Shown here: piece after piece, positions 17,332 to 25,654 of the stretch | How positions within the stretch are numbered: the first letter of the stretch is position 1 | Layout: the number at the start of each line of letters is the position of its first letter | Assembly: GCF_014145395.1 (NCBI RefSeq) | Contig: NZ_JACHTE010000009.1 | Span: 29,075 to 93,074 of the forward strand | Length of the DNA stretch: 64,000 nucleotides | Direction: 5' to 3' | From: Marilutibacter penaei | GTDB lineage: Bacteria > Pseudomonadota > Gammaproteobacteria > Xanthomonadales > Xanthomonadaceae | Notes under the pieces: model-generated | Seen by the model: only the letters and a program-made list of their open reading frames with translations | Databases searched by the model: none | What the model was told of the DNA's origin: nothing | Made by a program: the position numbers and the translations under genes

Positions 17332-17378
17332 CTTACATCCTGTAACAGGCGTGTAACAAAAACATCATTTCATAGCGT
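17332..17378 (+). promoter_or_regulatory. Pho-box array upstream of pstS
   Basis: Three 7-mers follow each other at 11-base intervals: CTGTAAC (17340-17346), GTGTAAC (17351-17357) and ACATCAT (17362-17368). CTTACAT (17332-17338) precedes them, the unit also seen in the E. coli pstS promoter. A weak -10 (CATAGC, 17371-17376) follows. The AT-rich tract stands out in this GC-rich sequence. Confidence 0.65.
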
Positions 17379-17421
17379 CATCCGCTGGCCGTCCGGTCGG
17401 CACCTCGTCATGGAGCCTCCA

Positions 17422-18516
17422 ATGAAATCGTCCCCGGCCCGTATCGCCGTCCTCGCCGTTGCCACCAGCCTGGCCCTGGCGGCCTGCAGCCTCTCGACCG
17501 ATGCCCCCGCCACGCAGCAGGGCGCCGATGCGCCGGCCGCGGGTGAAGCGGGCAGCGGCGACCGGATCGCGGCCGAAATCACCGGCGCCGGCGCCACCTT
17601 CATCTTCCCGCTGATCTCCAAATGGTCGGCGGACTACAACGCCCAGACCGGCGCGAAGGTGAACTACCAGTCGATCGGTTCGGGCGGCGGCATCGCCCAG
17701 ATCAAGGGCGGCACCGTGGACTTCGGTTCTTCCGACGCGCCGCTGAGCCCCGAAGAGCTCGCCGAAGCGGGCCTCGGCCAGTTCCCCTCGGCCATCGGCG
17801 GCGTCGTGCCGGTGGTGAACGTCGAGGGTATCCCCGCCGGGGAGCTGCGCCTCACGGGCGCCCTCCTGGCGGACATCTACCTCGGCAAGGTCAAGACCTG
17901 GAACGATCCGGCCATCGCCGCGATCAACCCGTCGCTGGCGTTGCCGGACACCAAGATCACCCTGATCCACCGCTCCGATGGTTCGGGCACCACCTTCAAC
18001 TTCACCAACTACCTGAGCAAGGTCAGCAACGACTGGAAGGACCAGGTCGGCGAAGGCAAGTCGGTCAAGTGGGTGGACGGCGTCGGCGGCAAGGGCAACG
18101 AGGGCGTCGCGTCGTACGTGCAGCAGATCAAGGGTTCGGTCGGCTACGTGGAACTCGCATACGCCATCCAGAACAACATGGCCTACGCCTCGCTGCAGAA
18201 CGCCGCCGGCAACTGGGTGACCCCGAGCGCCGAGAGCTTCCAGGCCGCTGCCGCGACCGCCGACTGGGCCAATACGAAAGACTTCCACCTGGTGATCACC
18301 AACGCCCCGGGCGCCGATGCCTGGCCGATCACCGCCACCAACTTCATCCTGATGTACAAGCAGCCCAAGGACGCCAAGCGCAGCGCCGATGCGATGGCGT
18401 TCTTCAAGTGGGCCTTCGAGAACGGCCAGCAGCAGGCCTCGGACCTGCATTACGTCCCGCTGCCCGACGCACTGGTGCAGCAGATCGAAGGCTACTGGGC
18501 GGCCGAGTTCAAGTAA
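17422..18516 (+). CDS. pstS: Phosphate-binding periplasmic lipoprotein PstS
   Basis: PstS delivers phosphate to the PstCAB permease. It has 364 residues with lipobox LAAC (Cys22) and hallmark motifs ITGAGATFIFPLISKW, SIGSGGGIAQIKGGTVDFGSSDAPL and HRSDGSGTTFNFTNYLS, which hold the phosphate-contacting Ser, Asp, Arg and Thr residues. GGAG (17412-17415) six bases before ATG 17422 selects this start over an in-frame ATG at 17410. It is the first gene of pstSCAB-phoU, behind a Pho-box array. Confidence 0.96.
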   Translation: MKSSPARIAVLAVATSLALAACSLSTDAPATQQGADAPAAGEAGSGDRIAAEITGAGATFIFPLISKWSADYNAQTGAKVNYQSIGSGGGIAQIKGGTVDFGSSDAPLSPEELAEAGLGQFPSAIGGVVPVVNVEGIPAGELRLTGALLADIYLGKVKTWNDPAIAAINPSLALPDTKITLIHRSDGSGTTFNFTNYLSKVSNDWKDQVGEGKSVKWVDGVGGKGNEGVASYVQQIKGSVGYVELAYAIQNNMAYASLQNAAGNWVTPSAESFQAAAATADWANTKDFHLVITNAPGADAWPITATNFILMYKQPKDAKRSADAMAFFKWAFENGQQQASDLHYVPLPDALVQQIEGYWAAEFK

Positions 18517-18522
18517 TGCCCG

Positions 18523-18633
18523 GCATGCCCGCGCGACGGCGCGGGCATGCATACACTGGCCATAGCGCTACCCGCGCAGCGGGGCGCCTCCTGGACCTGC
18601 CGCGCCCGGACCTCTCTCCCCCGGCGCGGCAGG
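18523..18633 (+). repeat. Two intercistronic hairpins between pstS and pstC
   Basis: A perfect 12-bp stem with a 4-base loop (18523-18534 with 18539-18550) starts 6 bases after the pstS stop. A second perfect 11-bp stem (18596-18606 with 18623-18633) follows. Neither has a T-tract. Such structures commonly protect the abundant binding-protein message and reduce permease expression. Confidence 0.65.
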
Positions 18634-18682
18634 GCCATGATCGCCCCCGCCGTCGCGGCCCCCACAGGACGCCGATGCTCCG

Positions 18683-19651
18683 ATGAATGCCATTGCCTCC
18701 GCTCCGACGGCCCCGACCGGGCGCGACGTCAAGGATGCACGCCACGACCGCTGGTTCCGCCTGGCGCTGGCGGGTACCGTGGTCCTGGTACTGGTCGCCC
18801 TGGCCGGCGCGGCGCTGTCGATGCTGTGGGGCGGCCGCGACGTCCTGGCTTCTTCCGGCCTCGAGTTCTTCACCACCACCGAGTGGAACCCCGTCGAGGA
18901 CAAGTACGGTGCGCTGGTGCCGATCTACGGCACCATCGTCACGGCCCTCATCGCCATGCTGATCGCCGTTCCCGTCAGCTTCGGCATCGCGTTCTTCCTG
19001 ACCGAGATCGCACCGCGCTGGGCGCGCGGGCCCATCGGCACGGCGATCGAGCTGCTCGCGGGCATCCCGTCCATCATCTACGGCATGTGGGGACTGTTCG
19101 TCCTGGTACCGGTGATGACCGAGCACGTCACGCCCTGGCTCAACGAGCACCTGGGCACGTTGCCGGTGGTGGGCGCGGTCTTCCAGGGCCCACCGCTCGG
19201 CATCGGCATGCTGACGGCCGGCATCGTGCTGTCGATCATGGTCATCCCGTTCATCTCCTCGGTGATGCGCGAGGTCTTCCTCACCGTCCCGACGCGGCTT
19301 AAAGAGTCGGCATACGCGCTGGGGGCCACCCGCTGGGAAGTGAGCTGGGACATCGTCCTGCCCTACACCCGCTCGGCGGTCATCGGCGGTGTCTTCCTCG
19401 GGCTTGGACGAGCCCTCGGCGAAACCATGGCGGTGGCCTTCGTGGTCGGCAACAGCGTGCGCTTCTCGCCGTCGCTGCTCGAGCCCGGCACCACCATCGC
19501 GGCATTGATCGCCAACGACTTCGGCGAGGCGACCGAGACCTATCGCTCGGCGCTGCTGCTGCTTGGCTTCGTGCTGTTCCTGGTCACCTTCGCCGTGCTG
19601 GCGATCGCACGGCTGATGCTGCGCCAGCTCGCCCGCAAGGAGGGCAACTGA
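18683..19651 (+). CDS. pstC: Phosphate ABC transporter permease PstC
   Basis: PstC is 322 residues with six predicted membrane helices and the ABC permease EAA-type loop (KESAYALGATRWEVSWDIVLP, near residue 210). The LLAGIPSIIYGMWGLF segment is characteristic of PstC/PstA. It pairs with PstA to form the transmembrane channel. It follows pstS after 166 bases that contain two hairpins. Confidence 0.95.
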   Translation: MNAIASAPTAPTGRDVKDARHDRWFRLALAGTVVLVLVALAGAALSMLWGGRDVLASSGLEFFTTTEWNPVEDKYGALVPIYGTIVTALIAMLIAVPVSFGIAFFLTEIAPRWARGPIGTAIELLAGIPSIIYGMWGLFVLVPVMTEHVTPWLNEHLGTLPVVGAVFQGPPLGIGMLTAGIVLSIMVIPFISSVMREVFLTVPTRLKESAYALGATRWEVSWDIVLPYTRSAVIGGVFLGLGRALGETMAVAFVVGNSVRFSPSLLEPGTTIAALIANDFGEATETYRSALLLLGFVLFLVTFAVLAIARLMLRQLARKEGN

Positions 19652-20538
19652 TGGCCATCGCCTCGTTCGATACGCGCGACCGCGCGGCCGATGCGCTGTA
19701 CCGCCGCCGCAAGCTGGTCAACGCGGGCGCCATCGTCCTCGCGACCGGTGCCGCGCTGTTCGGCCTGTTCTTCCTCGGGTGGATCCTCTGGACGCTCTTC
19801 AGCAAGGCCATGGTCGGGATCGACTGGGCGCTGTTCACCCAGGACACGCCGCCGCCCATGCAGGAAGGCGGCCTGCGCAATGCGTTCTTCGGCAGCGCGG
19901 TGATGTGCGTGCTCGCCATCGCGATCGGCACCCCGCTGGGGATCGCCGCGGGCACGTGGCTGGCCGAATACGGCGCCGGGCGCAAGCTCGGTACCGTGGT
20001 GAGGTTCGTGAACGACATCCTGCTGTCGGCGCCGTCCATCGTGCTGGGCCTGTTCGTCTATACCCTGATCGTCGCGCAGAGCGGGGGCAACTTCTCCGCG
20101 TTCGCCGGCGCGATCTCGCTCGCCTTCATCGTGCTGCCGGTGGTGGTCCGCACCACCGACGAGATGCTGCGGCTGGTCCCTGCACAGATGCGCGAGGCGG
20201 CGCTTTCGCTGGGCGTGCCGCAGTGGAAGGTCATCGTCCAGGTGCTGTACCGCAGCGCGTCCGCGGGCATCATCACCGGCGTGCTGCTGGCGCTCGCGCG
20301 GATCTCGGGCGAAACCGCGCCCCTGCTGTTCACCGCGTTCGGCAACCAGTACTGGAGCACGGATATCTTCCAGCCCATGGCCAGCGTGCCGGTGGTGATG
20401 TACCAGTTCGCCGGCAGCCCCTACGAGTCCTGGCAGAACATCGCCTGGGCCGGCGCCCTGGTCCTGGCGCTGTTCGTGCTCTTCGTCAGTCTGGTCGCGC
20501 GCGCGCTGCTGCTTCGCAAAAGGATCACCCATGACTGA
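19651..20538 (+). CDS. pstA: Phosphate ABC transporter permease PstA
   Basis: PstA is 295 residues with six membrane helices and the permease motif [20 protein letters not shown]. The conserved helix segment [19 protein letters not shown] corresponds to the phosphate-permease signature. The ATG shares one base with the pstC stop (TGATG), so the two subunits are translationally coupled. Confidence 0.95.
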   Translation: MAIASFDTRDRAADALYRRRKLVNAGAIVLATGAALFGLFFLGWILWTLFSKAMVGIDWALFTQDTPPPMQEGGLRNAFFGSAVMCVLAIAIGTPLGIAAGTWLAEYGAGRKLGTVVRFVNDILLSAPSIVLGLFVYTLIVAQSGGNFSAFAGAISLAFIVLPVVVRTTDEMLRLVPAQMREAALSLGVPQWKVIVQVLYRSASAGIITGVLLALARISGETAPLLFTAFGNQYWSTDIFQPMASVPVVMYQFAGSPYESWQNIAWAGALVLALFVLFVSLVARALLLRKRITHD

Positions 20539-21382
20539 CCTTTCCACCCCCTTCGAACCCCGGACACCGGTCATGAACGAAGCCCGCATTGCCCTTGCCA
20601 CGCCCCGACGCGAAGCCGCCGCGGACGCGCCGGTCAAGCTGTCCGTACGTGGCCTGGACTTCCATTACGGCGACTTCCATGCCCTGAAGTCGATCGACCT
20701 GGACATTCCTGAAAAGCGCGTCACCGCGCTGATCGGGCCTTCGGGCTGCGGCAAGTCCACCCTCCTTCGCATCTTCAACCGGATCTATGCGCTCTATCCG
20801 AAGCTGACCGCCACCGGCCAGGTGCTGCTGGACGGCGAGAACATCCTGTCGCCGAAGTACCCGATGAACCGCCTGCGGTCCAAGGTGGGCATGGTGTTCC
20901 AGAAGCCGGTGCCGTTCCCGATGACCATCTTCGAGAACGTCGCCTACGCGATCCGCCACCACGAGAAGCTCTCGAAGTCGGAAATGAACGACCGTGTCGA
21001 AGAGGCGCTGCGCCAGGGCGCGCTGTGGGACGAGGTCAAGGACAAGCTTGGCCAGAGCGCGCTTGGCCTCTCGGGTGGCCAGCAGCAGCGCCTGTGCATC
21101 GCCCGCGCTGTGGCGCTGCGGCCGGACGTCCTGCTGCTCGACGAACCCACCTCCGCGCTCGACCCGATCTCGACTTCGCGCATCGAACAGCTGGTGGAAG
21201 AGCTCAAGGTCAACTACACGATCGCCATCGTCACCCACAACATGCAGCAGGCGGCCCGCGTCTCGGATTTCACCGGCTTCATGTACCTGGGCGACCTGAT
21301 CGAGCACGGGGCCACCGACCAGATTTTTTCTGCGCCGACCAAACAGCAGACCGAGGACTACATCACCGGACGCTTCGGGTGA
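20531..21382 (+). CDS. pstB: Phosphate ABC transporter ATPase PstB
   Basis: PstB is 283 residues with Walker A GPSGCGKS (69-76), the PstB-typical [17 protein letters not shown], signature LSGGQQQR (180-187) and Walker [13 protein letters not shown]. About 30 residues precede the conserved core, so translation might instead begin at the internal ATG 20573 ([11 protein letters not shown]). From ATG 20531 it overlaps pstA by 8 bases. It energises phosphate import and, with PhoU, signals phosphate sufficiency to PhoR. Confidence 0.96.
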   Translation: MTDLSTPFEPRTPVMNEARIALATPRREAAADAPVKLSVRGLDFHYGDFHALKSIDLDIPEKRVTALIGPSGCGKSTLLRIFNRIYALYPKLTATGQVLLDGENILSPKYPMNRLRSKVGMVFQKPVPFPMTIFENVAYAIRHHEKLSKSEMNDRVEEALRQGALWDEVKDKLGQSALGLSGGQQQRLCIARAVALRPDVLLLDEPTSALDPISTSRIEQLVEELKVNYTIAIVTHNMQQAARVSDFTGFMYLGDLIEHGATDQIFSAPTKQQTEDYITGRFG

Positions 21383-21390
21383 GGAACGAC

Positions 21391-22101
21391 ATGAGCAACC
21401 AACCGCACGACCACATCGTCAAGAGCTACGACGACGAACAGAAACGCCTGCTCGACGAAACCCTGCGCATGGGCGAAATGGCCGCCTCCCAGCTCGAGGC
21501 CGCGCTGGACGTGGTGGAGCGCCGGGACGACAAGGCCGCCGAACGCATCATCGCCAACGACGAGGCCATCGACGCGCTCGAGCAGGAAGTGAGCCACGAC
21601 GTGATGAAGCTCGCCCTGCGCGGCCCGATGGCACGCGACCTGCGCGAGATCCTGGCCGCGATCCGCATCGCCTCCGACATCGAGCGCATCGGCGACTACG
21701 CCGCCAACGTGGCGAAGCGTTCGACCGCGCTGAACCTGATGCCGGCGCTGCCGCATGTCTCGGGCCTGCACGCGATCGGCACGCTGGCGGTCCGGCAGGT
21801 CCGCGACGTCCTGGCCGCGTATCGCGACAACGACATCGAGGCGGCCCGGTCGATCCGGAGCCGCGATGCCGAGATCGACACGGCGTACACGGGCCTGTTC
21901 CGCGAGCTGCTGACCTACATGATGGAGGATCCGCGCAGCATCACGGCCTGTACCCACCTGCTGTTCATGGCCAAGAACATCGAGCGCATCGGCGATCACG
22001 CCACCAACATCGCGGAAAACATCTGGTTCCTCGTCAAGGGTGACGACGAGTTGCCGCCGCGGGAAAAGCGCGACGAGTCCAACACCACGGTAACGCCCTG
22101 A
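21391..22101 (+). CDS. phoU: Phosphate signalling regulator PhoU
   Basis: PhoU is 236 residues made of two repeated three-helix bundles. Each carries the metal-binding E/DxxxD pattern, seen as ASDIERIGDYAANVAK and AKNIERIGDHATNIAE. It represses the Pho regulon when phosphate is plentiful by linking PstSCAB to PhoR. A GAGGA site precedes ATG 21391, 8 bases after pstB. It is the last gene of the operon, before a terminator. Confidence 0.96.
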   Translation: MSNQPHDHIVKSYDDEQKRLLDETLRMGEMAASQLEAALDVVERRDDKAAERIIANDEAIDALEQEVSHDVMKLALRGPMARDLREILAAIRIASDIERIGDYAANVAKRSTALNLMPALPHVSGLHAIGTLAVRQVRDVLAAYRDNDIEAARSIRSRDAEIDTAYTGLFRELLTYMMEDPRSITACTHLLFMAKNIERIGDHATNIAENIWFLVKGDDELPPREKRDESNTTVTP

Positions 22102-22140
22102 CGCGCGGCACCGGCGCCGTCTCCCTCGCTGTTCCCCGAC

Positions 22141-22168
22141 AGGCGGGCCGTGTGCCCGCCTTTCTCTT
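22141..22168 (+). terminator. Rho-independent terminator after phoU
   Basis: An 8-bp stem (22141-22148 with 22154-22161) with a 5-base loop and a pyrimidine tail TTTCTCTT ends the pst-phoU operon. Confidence 0.7.
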
Positions 22169-22251
22169 GCCCGCCCGCCGGCCCGCCTCGGCGGCTTGAA
22201 TGCGGGCTGAATGGCCACCTCCACGCGGCGCGAACATCCCCCCTTGCAGGG

Positions 22252-22278
22252 TGTAACCCTGCGCGCTCCCCGGGCGTA
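22252..22278 (+). promoter_or_regulatory. Candidate ECF-sigma promoter of the RiPP metallophore locus
   Basis: TGTAACC (22252-22258) and CGTA (22275-22278) are separated by exactly 16 bases. This resembles ECF promoters with a GTAAC-type -35 and a CG-rich -10, such as those reported for MNIO/bufferin operons in Caulobacter. The predicted transcript would have a leader of about 85 bases. No sigma or anti-sigma gene is in the window. Confidence 0.5.
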
Positions 22279-22370
22279 AGCAGTACCGTGTGGCGAGGCC
22301 GGACCCTGGCCTGCGCGCACCCACCCACGGACTTGCGGGCCGCGTGCCCACCAACAAGAGAGGACGCACC

Positions 22371-22775
22371 ATGAGCAGCAACCGGAAACCCATCGCCCTG
22401 GCCGTCGGCGCCACCCTTCTCGGCAGCGTGGCCCTGGCGGGCCCCGCGTTCGCGATGACCGATCTCGCCAGCGGTTACATGCAGGGCGCTGTCCTGGCGG
22501 AGGGCAACTGCGGCGCCGACAAGGCCGCCGAGGGCAAGTGCGGCGAAGGCAAGTGCGGCGTCGAGACGATGGATACCGACGGCAACGGCGCGGTGTCGCA
22601 AGCTGAGTTCGCCGCTGCCCATGACGGCGACGCGTCGCGCTTCGCGGGCTACGATGCCAACAACGACGGCCAGCTCAGCGCGGACGAGATCAAGGCCCGC
22701 CACGAGGGTACCTGCGGGGCCGACAAGGGTGGCGAAGGCAAGTGTGGCGAGGGCAAGTGCGGCGGCATGGCCTGA
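22371..22775 (+). CDS. Secreted EF-hand, EGKCG-repeat RiPP metallophore precursor (HvfA/bufferin type)
   Basis: This small protein (134 residues) has a Sec signal peptide (about 1-28, ending AFA). The mature part is a symmetric sandwich: a Cys block [18 protein letters not shown] (45-63), two EF-hand loops ([12 protein letters not shown] 68-79 and [12 protein letters not shown] 95-106), then a second block [18 protein letters not shown] (112-131). All six cysteines (47, 57, 62, 115, 125, 130) sit in EGxCG motifs. EGKC cysteines are the substrate of MNIO enzymes that build oxazolone/thioamide copper-binding groups in HvfA-type peptides. The maturase and partner genes follow directly. A GAGAGGA Shine-Dalgarno supports the start. 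Modification and metal identity are inferred. Confidence 0.85.
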   Translation: MSSNRKPIALAVGATLLGSVALAGPAFAMTDLASGYMQGAVLAEGNCGADKAAEGKCGEGKCGVETMDTDGNGAVSQAEFAAAHDGDASRFAGYDANNDGQLSADEIKARHEGTCGADKGGEGKCGEGKCGGMA

Positions 22776-22836
22776 CCATGGCGCACCCAGGGAGCCCGCG
22801 TACCGTCGCGCGGGCTTCGCTGGCAGGCCGCATCGC

Positions 22837-23697
22837 ATGACCCCCACCATCCGGCCCCGGCACGACGCGGTTGGCCTCGGGCTCCGCCGCGCGCTGATGG
22901 ACCCGCTGCGCGCGGCCCCCACGGGCGCGTTCGACTTCCTGGAATGCGCACCCGAGAACTGGATCGGCGTCGGCGGCCGGCTCGGGGACGCGTTCAACGA
23001 ACTGGTCTCGCGCCATGCCCTGACCTGCCATGGGTTGTCGCTGTCCCTGGGGGGTTGCGCACCGTTGGACCGTACGTTCCTGGCGCGCATACGGCAGTTC
23101 CTGGACCGCCACCAGGTCGCGCTCTACAGCGAGCACCTCAGTTACTGCAGCGACGACGGCCAGCTGTACGACCTGCTTCCGATCCCGTTCACCGAGGAAG
23201 CCGTGCACCACGTCGCGGGCCGCATCCGCCAGGCGCAGGACGCACTCGGCCGCCGCATCGCAGTGGAGAACGTCTCCTACTACGCGGCGCCGCACCAGGC
23301 GATGGACGAGGCCAGCTTCGTGAACGCCGTGCTGGACGAGGCCGACTGCGACCTGCTGCTGGACGTCAACAACATCCACGTCAACGCCATCAACCATGGG
23401 TACGACGCTGCCGCCTTCCTGGCGGCGATGCCCGCCGAACGCGTCGTTTGCCTGCATGTCGCCGGGCACCACGACGAAGCGCCGGACCTCAAGATCGACA
23501 CGCACGGCGCGCCGGTAGAGCCACCGGTGTTCCGCCTGCTGGACGAAGCCTACGGGCTGCTGGGACCCCGGCCGGTGCTGCTCGAGCGGGACTTCAACTT
23601 CCCTCCCTTCGCCGAACTGCTGGGCGAGCTCGACGCGATCCGGCGGATCCGCGATACCCGGTTCCCGGCAGGCGGGATGGCAGCCGGCGATGCCTGA
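22837..23697 (+). CDS. hvfB: MNIO (DUF692) RiPP maturase, HvfB/BufB-like
   Basis: This is a 286-residue TIM-barrel enzyme of the multinuclear non-heme iron oxidase family. Candidate metal ligands sit in conserved strings: H65 (TCHGLSLS), H100 (SEHLSY), E144 and N145 (VENVSYY), D176 ([11 protein letters not shown]), H207 (CLHVAGH), D221 and H223 (KIDTHG) and E250 (LLERDFNFP). It would install post-translational groups on the cysteines of the precursor encoded 61 bases upstream, working with the next gene product as recognition partner. The start at ATG 22837 is followed directly by the family's N-terminal GLGLRR motif. Confidence 0.92.
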   Translation: MTPTIRPRHDAVGLGLRRALMDPLRAAPTGAFDFLECAPENWIGVGGRLGDAFNELVSRHALTCHGLSLSLGGCAPLDRTFLARIRQFLDRHQVALYSEHLSYCSDDGQLYDLLPIPFTEEAVHHVAGRIRQAQDALGRRIAVENVSYYAAPHQAMDEASFVNAVLDEADCDLLLDVNNIHVNAINHGYDAAAFLAAMPAERVVCLHVAGHHDEAPDLKIDTHGAPVEPPVFRLLDEAYGLLGPRPVLLERDFNFPPFAELLGELDAIRRIRDTRFPAGGMAAGDA

Positions 23698-24451
23698 TAC
23701 CGCCCCGGCGCGCCTGCGCGAGCAGCAGTGGGCGTTGACCCGCCATCTGCGCGACCCGGACGGCCAACCGGCACCGGCGGACATCGAAGACCGGCGCCTG
23801 CAGGTCTATCGCGAGCTGCTGTTCAACAATGTCGAGAACCTGCTTTCCGGCAACTTCCCGGTCATCCGCCGAATTCTGGGCCCTGCCGCATGGAAGGGGC
23901 TGGTGCGTGCGTTCTTCCGGGACCATCGCAGCCGGACGCCGTTGTTCCCGGAGTTGCCACGCGAGTTCCTGCGCTTCCTCGAATCCGACCCTCGCGCGCA
24001 CCCGCCGTGGATGCCCGAGCTCGCCCATTACGAGTGGGTCGAACTCGCCCTGCAGATCAGCGACGCCGAGCTTCCCGTCGACATCGATCCCGCAGGCGAC
24101 CTCCTGGCCGGCCAGCCTCGCCTGTCGCCGCTCGCGTGGCCGCTGGCCTATGCCTGGCCGGTCCATCGGCTGGGGCCCGGCCGGCTGCCTGAGGCCCCGC
24201 CCGAAGCCCCCACCCTGCTGCTGCTGCGCCGCGAGCCGGATGGCCGCGTCCGCTTCTCGGAACTCAGCCCGCTGGCATGGCGGCTGCTGGCCCGGCTCGA
24301 TGCAGCGGAGGCGACGACCGGTCGCGAACTCCTCGGCGCGCTGGCAGGGGAAGCCGGCGTCCCCAGGGATGCGGCATTCGAATCCGCCGGCGTCGCCCTG
24401 CTGGAACAGATGCGCGCCTCGGGGGTGGTCCTGGGCACGACCGTCCGCTGA
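23690..24451 (+). CDS. hvfC: DUF2063 MNIO partner protein, HvfC/BufC-like
   Basis: This 253-residue protein has the DUF2063 N-terminal domain (about 8-100), seen as [30 protein letters not shown] and [20 protein letters not shown], and a C-terminal domain that resembles RiPP recognition elements. It starts inside the end of the maturase gene (8-base overlap), implying coupled translation and a complex of the two proteins. Older annotations call this family a putative DNA-binding protein, but the operon context favours a precursor-binding role. Confidence 0.88.
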   Translation: MPDTAPARLREQQWALTRHLRDPDGQPAPADIEDRRLQVYRELLFNNVENLLSGNFPVIRRILGPAAWKGLVRAFFRDHRSRTPLFPELPREFLRFLESDPRAHPPWMPELAHYEWVELALQISDAELPVDIDPAGDLLAGQPRLSPLAWPLAYAWPVHRLGPGRLPEAPPEAPTLLLLRREPDGRVRFSELSPLAWRLLARLDAAEATTGRELLGALAGEAGVPRDAAFESAGVALLEQMRASGVVLGTTVR

Positions 24452-24506
24452 ACCGGCCCCACCCGGCGACAACCGGGCGGAAGCACCATTCTGCTAGGCT
24501 TTCCCG

Positions 24507-25166
24507 ATGCAGATCCCCCGTGAAATCGCCGCCGCGGTGCGCCCGACCGGCGCGCGGGCCGCCTCGCTGTCGCCCCTCGCCACCCGTTTCCGCGGCTACC
24601 TGCCGGTCATCGTGGACGTCGAGACCGGCGGCTTCGACTGGAACCGCCACGCCCTGCTGGAGATCGCAGTTGCCCCGGTGGACGTCGACGAAGACGGACG
24701 ACTGGTCGTCGGCGAGGTCACCGGCAGCCACGTGGAGCCGGCGCCGGGCACCGAGATCGACCCCAAGTCGCTGGAGGTCACCGGCATCGATATCGACCAT
24801 CCGTTCCGCGATGCGCTGCCGGAGCGGCCCGCACTCGAACGGGTGTTCGCGCCGGTACGGGCGGCGGTGAAGAAGCACGGCTGCCAGCGCGCGATCCTCG
24901 TCGGACACAATGCGCACTTCGACCTCAATTTCCTGAATGCCGCGGTCGCGCGCAGCAACCACAAGCGCAACCCGTTCCACCCCTTCAGCGTGTTCGACAC
25001 GGTCACGCTCGCGGGCGTCGCGTTCGGCCAGACCGTGCTCGCGCGCGCGGTGCAGGCCGCCGGACTGGAGTGGAACGGGGAAGAGGCGCACTCGGCGGTC
25101 TACGACACCGAGCGCACCGCGCAGCTGTTCTGCAGGATCGTCAACAGTTGGCCCAAAGCCGCCTGA
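24507..25166 (+). CDS. rnt: Ribonuclease T
   Basis: RNase T is a DEDDh 3'-5' exoribonuclease that trims the 3' ends of tRNAs and other stable RNAs. The 219-residue protein contains all five catalytic residues: D37 and E39 ([10 protein letters not shown]), D139 ([10 protein letters not shown]), H195 and D200 (HSAVYDTE). The basic/aromatic segment [16 protein letters not shown] is specific to RNase T rather than to DnaQ. A weak TAGGCT-like -10 lies about 15 bases upstream. It is convergent with the gdx gene. Confidence 0.94.
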   Translation: MQIPREIAAAVRPTGARAASLSPLATRFRGYLPVIVDVETGGFDWNRHALLEIAVAPVDVDEDGRLVVGEVTGSHVEPAPGTEIDPKSLEVTGIDIDHPFRDALPERPALERVFAPVRAAVKKHGCQRAILVGHNAHFDLNFLNAAVARSNHKRNPFHPFSVFDTVTLAGVAFGQTVLARAVQAAGLEWNGEEAHSAVYDTERTAQLFCRIVNSWPKAA

Positions 25167-25187
25167 GAGCCACTTGGGAGCTGCCCG

Positions 25188-25505
25188 TCAGGGCGTCGCC
25201 AGCTTCAGGCCGACAAGTCCCGCGATGATCAACAGCAGGCTGATGCCGCGCAAGGCATTCAGCGGCTCGTTGAACAGGACGATGCCGCAGATCACCGTAC
25301 CGACCGCACCGATGCCGACCCAGATCGCGTAGGCGGTACCCACGGGCAGGGACTTCATGGCCAGGCCGAGCAGGCCGACACTGACCACCATCGCCGCGGC
25401 GGTGCCCACTGAGGGCCACAGGCGGGTGAAGCCTTCGGTGTACTTCAGGCCAATGGCCCACACGACCTCGAGCAGGCCGGCAAGAATCAGGATGAACCAG
25501 GACAT
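25188..25505 (-). CDS. gdx: Guanidinium exporter Gdx (SugE, SMR family)
   Basis: This is a 105-residue small multidrug resistance-type protein with four membrane helices. It has the essential E13 in [13 protein letters not shown] and the SugE/Gdx-specific motifs GFTRLWPS and [19 protein letters not shown]. Members of this subgroup export guanidinium in exchange for protons as a dual-topology dimer. The start at 25505 has an AAGGAG site (complement of 25514-25519). A guanidine-II riboswitch lies immediately upstream, which confirms the subgroup. Confidence 0.95.
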   Translation of the reverse strand: MSWFILILAGLLEVVWAIGLKYTEGFTRLWPSVGTAAAMVVSVGLLGLAMKSLPVGTAYAIWVGIGAVGTVICGIVLFNEPLNALRGISLLLIIAGLVGLKLATP

Positions 25506-25513
25506 GGCACGCG

Positions 25514-25566
25514 CTCCTTGGGAGGGGCCGTCCCCGGATGTCGTCGAGTGGCAGGGTCGTCCCCGC
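25514..25566 (-). promoter_or_regulatory. Guanidine-II (mini-ykkC) riboswitch controlling gdx
   Basis: On the minus strand two small hairpins with ACGR loops follow one another. P1 (25566-25551) has a 6-bp stem around ACGA, and P2 (25535-25524) has GGGG-ACGG-CCCC. The AAGGAG ribosome site follows 4 bases later (25519-25514). Two such hairpins next to the ribosome site are the defining pattern of the guanidine-II class, in which ligand-induced loop-loop dimerisation frees the ribosome site. Confidence 0.88.
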
Positions 25567-25654
25567 TTCGTTCCACCGCCCTCACCGGAGGTGGACGCCA
25601 TCAGTCTCCCACACGGGGTGCACGAAAGACCGACCCGGAAATGAACGCAGGCCC

